In this document: positions 14,141 through 26,700 of the stretch, piece after piece
How the letters are laid out: every line of letters starts with the position of its first letter
Numbering within the stretch: position 1 is the first letter of the stretch
Assembly (NCBI RefSeq): GCF_910592395.1
Contig: NC_088308.1
Span: 6,587,001 to 6,651,000, forward strand
DNA from: Lineus longissimus
Taxonomy: Eukaryota > Nemertea > Pilidiophora > Heteronemertea > Lineidae
Direction: 5' to 3'
Length of the DNA stretch: 64,000 nt
Translations under genes and position numbers: made by a program
The notes under the pieces: generated by a model
The model's input: only the letters and a program-made list of their open reading frames with translations
Databases searched by the model: none
Told to the model about the DNA's origin: nothing

Positions 14141-14903
14141 CGCTTTGACGAGGCGACTCCATCATTCGCTTTTTAATACGTTTTCTATAAGACACACATC
14201 GTGCTCTTCGAACTAGGACTAAGTTGGGATGTGAACGTTTCATATATTCTACATGTACTTTGCGGTCTTGCCTATTCAGAAACAGAAAAGTAATATAACT
14301 TGGTCATCATCACCTAGTTTTTATTGTCAAATGGGCTTAAATGTGAAACCGCCAGAATCAGATAAAGTCTGAGTGTAAAATGCGACAAATGTCGCACTAG
14401 CTCAGTCATTTTTAGTTTAGTGGGAACAAAACATGGAACCATGGGCCATGGGAGCTAGGGGCTCAACCCCCCCCCCCCCCCAAGAACCCAAACAAGCGTG
14501 ATTGTTCCTGATGCAAACCTTTGCTGCAGAATTGCCGGGCCAGACCAACATATTGTTTCACCCACAATACCTTAAGGCCAAGGGCCGATGATGGGCGACA
14601 ATCTTATTTCATTGACCAACACCATGTTCATACAGGACTATTACCATCATATTATAGATATTGTATATCACATTAAGCCCATTCCCTACTTAATGATAGC
14701 ATGGGAATATGACAATTTCTACCAACTGCTGGGCACACAAGCATAAATATTGAGCTCTGTTTGTATGTGGGGAAAAGACAAGAGAAGCCCTAGAGGACTA
14801 ATTCGAGGTCATGGAAATGAACAACAAGGCGAGCCTGAGGCAGCCGAGTATGACAAGTTATGGTATTGGGCGGCGACAATGGTTGGTAAATGCCTCACGG
14901 CTT

Positions 14904-15109
14904 TGGCAAGCCGTGTGTCCAATAATTAAGAAAACCTACTTTTCAGTAAGAAAACCATGTTTTCTTCCATAAAAACCCAGTTTCATTGGAAAAGACATGG
15001 TTTTCTACCATGAAACTAAGTTTTTTTGTTATTGGACGAACGGCGTGAAAAAGCATGGTTTTCTTCCATAAAACGAGTTTTTTTTTGTTATTGGACCAAC
15101 GGCTTGCCA
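14904..15109. mobile_element. MITE-like element with TGGCAAGCCGT termini, 206 bp
   Basis: The left end TGGCAAGCCGTGTGTCCAATAA is the reverse complement of the right end TTATTGGACCAACGGCTTGCCA, with two mismatches. Inside, the unit CATGGTTTTCTTCCAT...GTTTTTTTGTTATTGGACSAACGG is duplicated. It is non-coding. Confidence 0.65.
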
Positions 15110-17157
15110 TACACGACATCTTGATCGTGAAGACTTCGACACTACGGGTCTACGCCCCCCCCCCCTCCCCCGCACTCCCTGTAAGGACAAAGTGTGACTT
15201 GTGTGATACTATAAACCCCATCAGCAGTGTGTGACCGGTAATGCACTGCTGATCCCATGGATGGAGTCAGATAGGCTAATATTAAATGTTTTGATTTGAT
15301 AGTACTGTAGATATCCAAGAGTATGATCGAAGAGCCAGTTTAATTAGGAGCCAACTATATAGGGAGGTTAGGACATGATACAAGCCAAACACAGCCACAA
15401 TGTTACTTTCTACGTTTTGATATTGCGAAGGGTTCTGAACCGTTCATACTGCAATGAAGGTGGACAATCAATGTCGCAAAAAGAGCCACAGGTCGTAGGG
15501 TTAAATATTTGCCCAGTCGAATAAGAAAAATGCTTTGAAGTCTTGGTATTGAGAATCGATACACTGCGCACAGCTACCGTACGTTTCATCAATTTATCGA
15601 TCAACTTCGACGAAAAGTTCAGTAATAACAGTCAAACAGCAAACGAAGTATTTCCGATTGGGCGATGCAGAAATCAATGAGGTTTAATTACACCTAGGGG
15701 GTTTGTCGATTTTTTTCTCGCTCTTAAATTGTTTGTTCAGGTAATTGTCCCATAAAAAATATATCAATTATACCTGATATTAATGTCGTGCGATTTAATT
15801 AATACGTTTCATACTGATCTACATTGTGGGTGTTGCTGTGGAACGGCTGATGCGTGTCGCATGAAAAACCGCAACCCGTGGCACTAGTTTCGACAAATTA
15901 ACACATCTATTGCGTATGGGCTTTGCCGTATTGTCATCATGTTTGGTAATATCATTCCCCGCACTTCGCTTCCTACCATTCCTTAGGACATTCGGACGAG
16001 CAAACCCAGCCTGCCTGAAGTTGTTTTTCTCAGGCTGAGCACGAAGCTACTAATCGCAAGCTACATTTACTGGTATTACACGCGAAGCAAGGAGGACATT
16101 TTCAAGGTTACCCGATTTATAATTAACCGCCTCTGACTGGTCGGGAAAGGCCTACTTTAATTATCATCCTTTAAAATAATTTTAAAGTACCTTTGAGGCG
16201 GCAGTGAACATCGGTCGTGAAGACTCCTCCTTTTTTAAGGATGGATAAAACGCAGAATGCCGGCAGATCGCATGGCTCACTGTGGACTTTTAGCATTATT
16301 TTCTGTGGGTTTGCGCGATGACCTCAGGAAAGAGGATCACATTTCCAAGTAATCCTACCTTGAATCGAGCCAAACCGAGCCATGCCCTCAAGAAATGTGG
16401 TGCTGATGCTCCAGAGTGTAATAGCCAATGTGAAATAATTGCGGGCTGGTCAATAATGAAGATGCTGCCAAGAGGATGCTCAGGATAATTCGACCTTAGT
16501 GATCAATTTCTCTCCAATTTCGTCAGAATAAACATCTGGTTGCTGCTATTAGTTGCCCACACGACTATCATCGAATAAGGCAGGAAACGAAACAGACAAA
16601 TCCATAACCTTTTTTCAATCAATCTACATATGCCTTCATCATCAGTCTAATAACTTTTCAGTCAATAATTATCTGCCGCTAAGGTAAACAGTGACTGGCA
16701 GCGATAAACTGAGCTACAAAGTTCTGAATGGAATCTAACGAGACCATCCGTCCAGGCCTTTCCTGGTAAGGCATTGTTCATTTGAAATTGTTCAACAACG
16801 GATACGAGCTGCCCTTTTCATTAAGCTATCTTGCAAAGGATATGCAATTTCAATTTAATCGGAGATTAATTGCCCTGTTATAATTATTTATGGCGTGCGT
16901 TATTCTGCATCTAATTGCAAATGCACGCAGCTATCAAGCTGATGTACCAGAACTGAAATCAATAGTGGCGGTGTTGTACTTGAGGGAAGTACTGGAATGC
17001 CTATAGAATTACTAGAAATAGTAGAATAAACCACACAATAATCAAATATACATTGTGAACAATCCCGATCAATTCTGAAAGCCAATGTAGTCCAACATTT
17101 CAAAAGTCCAACTCTATATAATATTGTTAACAAATTGATTGATCGATGCTATCATCC

Positions 17158-17267
17158 CGATCCCCATGGCCTATAGTGGTTCCGGATGGTTCGACGGAAT
17201 GTAGATGGTTCGAGATGGCAGATGATACATAGGGTACAAGCTGTCTTTTCACCAGGTGTCTGGTATT
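17158..17267 (+). repeat. tRNA-derived SINE, family 1, copy B (truncated)
   Basis: It shares the head CGATCCCCATGGCCT-AGTGGTT and the block TAGGGTACAAGCTGTCTTTTCACCAGGTGTCTGG with the copy at 848-1050. It is shorter, with internal deletions and a small GATGGTTCGA duplication. Confidence 0.55.
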
Positions 17268-17531
17268 ATTACGCGAAATCTACAATGTGGCTGGCATTTT
17301 CGTATGATCGTCGCGTACACTACTTGTATAATACTTTGCTGTTCCGAACTATCCTGCAACTCTTAGATACATGTCATACTTGCTATTTTTTTAAACTGCT
17401 GCCTCTGTCACGTGTGTTGTTTCAAATCCTGATAAAAACCTTTTATTCCAGGGAAATTTCATCATACATGTATTGGCAAACTTCTTGCTAAACATCTACA
17501 TCTATACAGTCATTAGATTTTCATTACTCTT

Positions 17532-17704
17532 GGCTGACGTTACATAGGCCTCATTCGTTCACTTCCCACATGTCATGTTCCAGCTTTACTTAACGTTGCT
17601 CGGTGAATGCACGGCCTTGTGGCATGCATTCAGTGAGGAACGAACGCATTAAGGGGAACGTGACATGTGGGAAGTGAACGAATGAGGCCTATGTAACGTC
17701 AGCC
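17532..17704. mobile_element. Foldback MITE, 173 bp, ~50-bp near-perfect arms
   Basis: Left arm 17532-17581 and right arm 17655-17704 are reverse complements with a single mismatch (GTCATGTTCC versus GTCACGTTCC). The central part is also partly palindromic, so the whole element can fold as one long hairpin. Confidence 0.85.
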
Positions 17705-20700
17705 TTAGAAACGAATAGTTACAAATAACTACCAGGAATCGATAGCCGATAGTCATCAATCAAGGATAGAGCACTTTCAAGTTTGACATGTTTTTGTATC
17801 AGTTATATTTTGTTCAGATTCAAAGCTTCCATTTTGATCATGATGATTGTCATGGTCTCAACAACTCGGCTTAAAATACATGTAATCAATGGTTTTAGGC
17901 GCTTTAGCAATCAGTCGATTTGACGTGACTGTAGTGAAATGTCGAAACATGTAACCCGTTTATGACGAAGGTGTAAAAACGACTGATCCCAGGATGAGTT
18001 GAGATCTGAGTGACAACTTAGGTGACAGACTCTGTTGTTTCCGCTGCAACATTCTGTCATAACCATTTTGCATCAAGGCAGTTTTTCACACGCCCGGTCC
18101 CACGAGCAGGCGGACCGTAACGCACCAACAGCAACATAGTCTGTGAGGCCAAAAATAACAATTTTTAAAAGATGGCTTGCATGTCCAGTGTACTCGACAT
18201 GATGATCGTATTGGTGATATCGCCGAGAAAAAAATCGGAATAACGCGTGCCGGCTAGCAGGAATAGCCTATCGGTACCGGTATTCAGTCAAATTCAATTT
18301 ATTCTACCCGCAGGATGATAACAATAATTAGGGTATTCACACTCTCTCCCGTGGGATGGTGACAGCAGGAAAATATCGATGTGATCCCCAGGTCAGAATA
18401 AATTGTTGGATGTAAGCCGTTTGATTATCTACCTGTCAGTGATGTTCTGATGGGTATAGATTAGCAGGATCATGTGATGATGAACTCCCCGGGTTCATAT
18501 AAATTGACGGGTAGACGACGAGTAGACTGGCGACGCAGACTCCGCCTGTACTGTTTATTCCTTTATGATTTGTCACGGTACTAGCGCGTGTGTGTTGGGG
18601 GGGGGGGGGGGGGGGGAGCCGAGGTTCTCATCCTAAGTATTTCCCCCACTCTCCCCCTAACTGGTAATCAGCCTGATGGAATTTTACTCTGGTCATTGGG
18701 AGGACTGAAGAAGATGTAATTGGTTTGGGCTGGCTTGTGAATGAACAGTTGAATATTCGACCGGATATCATTTTGAGATACCATGTACATGTCGGGTGAT
18801 TGAAGATCGCATTAATTATCAGACGCAAATGTCCTCTTCTATGGAGCCAGGCTGGTCGGTATGTCAATCCGCTCATCAGTTGATGTCAAATCAAGCGGAA
18901 GTCTATGTACTCTGTCTATCCACACATGTTCCAGCATGTCGTTCTCAATCGCGTGCCAGTGGGATCGTTTTTTTTAGATTCTGAACAATCGATGCGGAGT
19001 CGTACTTTTGTTAAATTCATATTGATCGAATATGCATTTGTTTAAACTCTAAATAGACTTTGTAGCCAGGAGGGATTTATCTGACTGAATTAGACTCGAA
19101 TTACCCCGGGGTACAAGCTTGACAAACACACTCTTGGCCAACAGAGAAACGCATTTAAAGGCACACACCCTTCGTGTTCATGTACATGGTATTTAATTGT
19201 GCCACGGGTAAATAAAAAAACACACACTGTAGAACAGTACTGTACCGAAACCAGACGTGTCAAAGTGATGATAATTTACTTAAACAGTATTATCTATATC
19301 GAGTTTGGCTATATCGGTGAATATGATTATACAATGCACAACCACAAAGTGTCGGTTGACGTTTATAATCGATGGGTATTTTCATAATTGAAAAATCGCG
19401 TGGGTTTTGTATGTGTTCACATGGCAGCGTTAACAATCAGGTAGCGTATGGATATATGATAATGTATCATAATTGAAAGACTAAATTTTATTTTCTCACT
19501 GCACTCTAAAATAGGCCTACAGCAAAAATCATAAATTTCATCGATAAACATCAAAGGGCTTTCTGAAAAACTGATTTTACGCACAGTTAAAGTAAACATG
19601 TTTGCGAAATGTGCCTCGACCAGATTGACTTGACAGTAAAGAGATAAATGAGATTAATCATTTCATTTAATTCTAAGATGTCTGATGTAGTGTATTGTTT
19701 GAGTGAGCGCACCAACGATGACCGCCTCTTTAGAAAAAGTCCCCAATATTTGCCAACAATCGCCTGCAAACAAGCGAATTTTATCGAAGCGACCCGTCGA
19801 AAAAATATGGCGGCGATGCGTTATGAGATTTTGTTTGCGTCACCACTATGTATTTAGGTGTCCGCAAGGGCGTTACGGGGTATCAATGCAAGCCATCACT
19901 TGAGCACGCACCTGAGCTCGACTTCAGAAGAGGGCTCAGCAGAGAGTCTGGCAGCCTGAAGACACATTTCCTTCAAGTCAACTCGGTGTGCAAAGACCCG
20001 ACAATACATTTATATCCAGTCTGATCTGCTGGCTGATATGTTTTTGAATCACCCGGCCTTAGATCTCGCTGACGACAGCTTTGAAATAAAATTAAAGCTT
20101 AATTTGACACAAGACTGAGCGGGAATTGAATTATGCAAGCCGGAAGGCGCTCTTTTGAGAAATTTAAGCTGGATTACAAATTCTAGTTTTAAGAAATTGC
20201 CCTTCTCTATCAGTTCTCAGCTGTTTGATATCGCTGCCTACGACTATTGTGCATTTACCTTTACAAAGAATACTACATTGTAGTATAGAACGGAATAGTA
20301 CAGAAAGTGGTTTCATCTGAAATATAAGAGCTGTACCAGATATAAGAATTATTAAATGGCGTCGTAATCATTTGTAGGAAATTGATCTTGATTAACATAA
20401 CGGGTGTCCCTTTTTGAAATTTTTCCATTTCATTATATGGCATACACTATTGTAAATATCTATTCAGTTTTAGTTCATTTAAAAGCTCCATGGTGCAACA
20501 GCAACAAACATACTTTTATTCAAACATACATCATATCCAATTCACAACGTAGCGCTGTTATGTATTTCCAATGCACTTCAAGTAACGCTGATGGTTCCGA
20601 AGCACACTTTTAATGTTACATACGCTAGTTTCACCGGTTTGAGACGGCTTCATTAATCAAAACTAAAACAAAGGCAAGGACAAACAACGACGTCTCGACC

Positions 20701-23700
20701 ACCGCTTTTGGAGCGAGACTTGAATATTCAGATAAGTAAATCTATAGGACTCTTATTCAGTGGATTCAAAATTATCGTCTTTCCCAGTCTTCTCGACTAC
20801 TGTTGCGAGATCTGACGTGAACAAAGTCACTCCGGAGGAAGCCATTGAGGACAGTGGTGAAACTGTAAACATTGCGAGTCAGCATCATTCACGCGCATGA
20901 TATGGTAGTAATTACCTTCGTCTCATTCAAAAATTCCAATCTATACACAACAACTTTCTTAACTCATAAACTGCTTCCGATTAATACGTGCTGATGGCAA
21001 ATGTTGATTAACACAATTTTAATTATCTCATGAGCACCGTTTTGCGCTGATGGGTCGTTTCAACTGCGCGGAGTACGTCATTTTAAATTTGCAGTCTTTT
21101 TGGTGACACCTAATAAAACACAGACATGCCAGATTAAGACACCGAATTCATCGTTTAAGATGTCAAGGCGAGGAGCGCTTATTCGTAATACCAATGGACC
21201 ATTTTTGATATCTTTACCCGACCATGTTGATTCCTAACCAGCTTTTGTTTTCCGTAATTCAAAAAATACAGTGAAGACATAAGCTCCAGTGATAAACATG
21301 ACCAAAAACATGGATTGCAAACTTTACCGTGTATGATGCCCGATGTCCTTTGGAATTCAAGTCTCATTTATCTTATGCATGTATATCTGGTGTAAATCAT
21401 ATTGATCTTTAAAATTATTTTAATTTCAAAGATAGAGTGCTGTTTTTTTGCTGCTGGCGAGTGACACGGAAGCGAAAGAAAAGCTCAAAGATTACCAGAT
21501 GTTTTCGCAATTAGGCACATTGCGCCAAAAGCATTGATAAAAAAAATTCAACAACGTTTTGTGACTGGTAATCAATGAAGAACAAATGATTGTTTAATTG
21601 ATTGAGTGGCTGCTGTTGTCTTAGAATGCAGATTTTGTTGCTGGCATAGGCCCTCCATCAAAGTGGCAACCACACAAAAATTCTCAAGGTATTTTACTAG
21701 GTTCAGATCGCCATTGCCCAGCTATGAGACGCGACGAAAGTCTCCATAAAAGCCTTTTTGGTTCAACGGTTAGAGTGCTGGACTTTCGTGGCGGTCACGG
21801 GTTCGACTCCACTTGATTCCACTAGATTTTTTCCCTTTTTTTCTCTTCATTTTCTTGTTGTTTATTCATTCTTGCACATATAATATTATTATTATTATTA
21901 TCATTATTGTTGTTATTATTATCAATATCATTATCATATCTTGAAGAAAACTCCCCTGAACCCGAATTTTACAAACTCAGTAGTATTCAGAAATAAAGTC
22001 ATAGCTAGTCTTTAAATTACTGAGTAACATAAATTTAATCCCAATTAATATAAAGTACCGTTTTACTTAAGGCAATAAGGGTCATTTAAACATTCTATTT
22101 CAAATGAGATGTCACATATTAAAATGGCTACTAAAACCGACAAGAATTTTGTAACAGAGGATGTCCTGGTTGTATTTATTATTGATGCCTATCAGTCACT
22201 CATTCCGCCTGGTTCTCATTCATTTTTCCGAGTATACAAATAAAAAATGGTACGGTACCTTTGTAACAATGTCACCGTAAATTAAAGTATCTCCCTTCTG
22301 AATTATTTTATCAATGTCTTTTTGATTCCGTAACGGCCATGCTGAAAGTAAGTTTGACCCTGCGATTTTGTCAGTGAATTATCAAGAGATCGGTACGAAA
22401 CGAATTGTTTCATAGGCCTACTTACCGATTTGAGAAGTTCCCAAATGAAATCCAAATGAAGAAGTCGTACTACTCCAAGCTTTGGGTATCAACGTGAGGT
22501 TATCCGCATAAAACGAACAAAAAAGTCAACCATAAGGAATCAAGCCGTAAATGCTTAACCGCGCAATGGGCGACTCGTCTCAGTCTCGCTGAATGACATT
22601 ATAAGGAGGCAAATATGCGGTAATACGGTGGCGCAGGAAGTTGATGTCATAAACTAGAATGACCGGAGCAGAAAAGTGATACAATCCATTTAGAATCCCT
22701 TACAGTGTTTCAGTTAGAAATCATATCACTTTATTTGTCACACTTGGCATAAATACCTCAGAAAATGATCGTTGAGTCTGAAGGCATCTGTTGCTCCCCG
22801 GTGTGCTGCTGGTACAAGCGTAACTGTCGTCCCCGCCGCGTATTTCCCGAACCAGATGGCAGCATCGACCGAGGGAGCTCCGCATCAACGCTGCTAATCC
22901 CAGTTGAAAGGTTCGCCAATACTCTTCCGCAACCTGCAAATGGTAAACTCCTGTTTATCCTAGAAGCCTTGAAATGACATTAATTCCACATCGATTCGCC
23001 CTATTAATCTATAGCCATATATCATATTCTTTTGACTAGAACAATGGAAGTATTCTTCAGGTTGGTATTGACAAAAGATGGAGTGAGGACTGCGCGCCAA
23101 TCCTCCACCGAGAGATGAAAACACGAGCGGCTTCAGTCGTTACAAAAAGCGCCACCACATCGAAGGACCATAAATCGCAAGGTTGCTGCAACCGCTCAAC
23201 ATTTGCACACTGATGGGGTTATTGTCTTCGATTGAAATGGCAAATGAGGTTAATTTAAACATTCTAATTAAGCCGTGTGTGCCCTCAATAAATGTAGTTT
23301 CACCTTGTGGACATTTCTCTTGAGATTTTGGCGTCTTTCCCGAATCTTGCAATGCGATGGTTCTTGAATGCTCTTGGTAAATATGGTTGTGTAGATGTGA
23401 CATTTTACCGGAAGAAATCTTGGATCGGGTCACATCAGGTGTTTCGGAGGACGCCACACCTTAAAAGTGTAATCCATTTTTTAAATTTCAACGTACCTTT
23501 TTTCGAATAAGGGGCGTGTCCAGGATTCCGAGGAGAGTGGGTCTGAATGCACATAAAAGGTGCCCGTACTGGGTCAAATAGAAGGCCCTGTGCATGAACC
23601 TATGTAAAAGGAACGAAAATGCAAGTGCGTAGGCCTACGCCTCTGGTTTTGGCCAATGACCAGTGCGTCACGATAGGCCTTGTACTATTGTCTGATGTGG

Positions 23701-26700
23701 GATTCCATGATCGAGTGAAATGTCACAACACCAATTATAACGCATGGATTGCTTTGTTACCATTGATATAAAAGCTTTTCAGTCAGTTGTAACTAACTAT
23801 CAGCACATTCTAGTGGCATCCAGACGGTACTCTGTTTGTTGTTTATACATCCATTAACATCCATTAGTCCTGAGTAAATTAATTGATATCAATGGTGACG
23901 ATAATGACGTTTGACTGATGACACGGAGCATCCAAACCGTAGCTAAAGCAATTACAAGGCGAAGGGATTCATGTAATAGACGGAGCCTGGTGTGGGGCGC
24001 CTGTTTGATCCGTTTCAGTTCTCTCTGCTGGTTTTTAAGGGACACCTGTCATTTGTAAATCGTTTGCTATCCCGTTGAGACCCTTCAGGTTTAGTTGCAT
24101 CATGATACTGTAAGATGATGGCTTAAACATAGCCTTCCGAAAAGGCCGAAGCACACCACGTAAAGCACCGAACGAGAGTTTTATACAACACATTAACACC
24201 TAAATAGTACTACATGTATTTGATAGATCGTTTATTTTGCCATCATATATTCAGTTTATATTTCGACCCTCACACCCATGTCATCACTTGATGACTCCAA
24301 AATGGTTCTCCATCGCAATGAACAGGAAACAGACTGTCAATTACGCTGATTTATCGCATAAAAACAATGCCATTAAGTAACATTACCAATGAAACTTAAC
24401 ATATCTGATGGTACAAGCAGTTACATCCATGTGTCACCAGAATACCAACTAAAAGCAAATACGACATTCGAGCTAAGAAGCAATCTTCAGTGTGAATAAT
24501 GATAAGATATGATATTTAATGTATATACGAGGCCGTACTAGAACTGTCCAAGCCGACAGGGTTGGGGCATGCCGTCTTATTCTTGGTATACTTGGTATAC
24601 TGATCACTATCGTGGGTAAAATACGTTTGGCCTAAATCAGCTATTTGATCATTTCAATTACCCCCTAGTAAGAGTAGTTGGAGGAAAGCGCAAGTATGTA
24701 TCTTCAATAGACGCCAACCGCATCAGCAGATAATTTCTCAACCAAATGGTGGTTGATCGTGATGATCATAGTTTTTTTACATCGGTGTCGGTATCGAGAA
24801 AACGTTTGAGTGGAGCCAGGCATCCAATTAAATTGTACTTACTACGGCTGTAGGCCTACAAACTTCCGCGCAGTCACGTCAAAACGAAGAGGAAGCTCAC
24901 TCGCCTCGGCCCATCCTTTTATCCCAAAAGTATCTGCTTTGTCCCCGGATATCATTATTTGAGTCCATTATTGGTGATAATCACCTCGACCTGGGCAATT
25001 TACCTCTCCAACGCTTGGACGGGTGGTCGTTTCCCCGACCATCCAGCCTGTTTACCTCGCAGGTGCAACCAATGATTGGCCGGTTTTCTATCTTGAATGT
25101 TGTCCCAATCCTTGGCTGTTCTCCCAAAGAAAGCAATGCAGGGTCTGTATCGCCAAGATGTCACGTGAGGCAGGTGTTTAGTGTCATATTACTAATAAAT
25201 GTGTCTCATTTCGTCGCGTTTCTGAGAATTGTTATCAAGCCATTATGATTAATCTAGGATTGCTTCAGAAGAATGGAGGTCTCTAGCTGGCCATGCTGGC
25301 TAGAGGGCAAACATAACCAGTTGCCGTCACACACCCAAACCGCAACAGTTGTTTTGTTGGTAAAAACGCGTGAATTCAGCGTGTTTCCCAGCTACATACT
25401 TTATTCACAAAGAAACAAATGTTAGGCCCTCTAATGTATTGTATAAATGAATAAATTCTCTCCGAAATTATTCGTCAAGAGATATACTTGGTCGAGGAAT
25501 ATTTGTTATTCTTCGCATGTTGATGAATCTAGTAGTACTCCCCCCAGTGAAATGTCTGTTTATATGGGCTACGCGTGGTGAAGCTGAGATTTTCTACGTT
25601 CCCATTATAAATGTGGCATGAGCGGGCAATTTCGCTTGTTGTTTCATCTGCACCTCTATTTCGGGGACGATATGGGGAATACATTTAGACTATATCGCAG
25701 TTTCAAAGCCATACACCATTATAAACTAATACCATGTGACAGTGGGATTAGATTTCCATATTACTACCCCTACGAAACCCGAGCAGCTTGGCGGATGTCT
25801 CAAGATCCCGGGTCCACGCAGGAAGCATACCTCTGTACAACTCCCGATCGATTCCTTACCGTATGTTCAGACGTTTTCCATAATGTGTGCTTTCTCACCA
25901 CTGATACAGTCCCTCATCCGTACGGATATCCGTAGAAAAATACCCATGCGCCACTTGTCCTGGATCATGACATCCCCATAATGTTTCGTTTGACAGAAGA
26001 GCTAGAGGGTAAACTTTTGATAATAAAAGAAACGACGGTAAAAACGTGTCCACGCAAAAACTCGCCACCTCACTGATACGCCTCAGCGCCAATGATTAAG
26101 TACAAATAACAGGTTAAAAAAATTGTTGTCTGATGTACAAAAAAGCACGTATCTGCGATTCCCTTTATCGTTATCGCTCAACCCTTTATGTATCTTCGAG
26201 CTATGTACGTTAGATATGGAAAGCAACGGTTGATAAGCAAACACAATTTTCCAGGTTCTTGGTTATATTCCATCGTAGTTTTTTTTCGAGATGTTGAGAG
26301 TGCCGCTAGACCTGGCAAGGAATGGGTTATGTCAATCATGGTTAATTCGCGTTAAAGTGGGAAGGATAACGTAAATGTGCCCGGGTTGGAGCGGCATCAT
26401 AGTTTGAAGAGACATCAAGACATTAAAGGATGCACTCCCAAAGCTATGTGCACCGAAGTGTTTCTACTTTTCAATTACTTCTAAGGGTAGGTTTTCGCCG
26501 AATGCGATTTTGCTTGAATCGCAATTGTATGCGACATCGCAAAGCAAAAAATGGGAGGACGGAACCGTAGCTCACTAACACAGCAGTGATAACGCGTTCT
26601 CGCCATCGCACTCTACGTAAACCTATTCTAACAAAGAATAGGGGAAACAACCTCCTCATGGTAATGAACCGTGCGTAGTATCCGCTGTTTGCACTCAACT

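Noticed and set aside
21750-21825. Candidate tRNA gene
   Set aside because: A and B boxes are good, but the T stem pairs poorly, there is no 7-bp acceptor stem, and a SINE-like tail follows.
22721-22977. Overlapping frames on both strands with Cys-rich stretches
   Set aside because: No continuous splice-bounded exon and no recognised motif; insufficient to call a gene.
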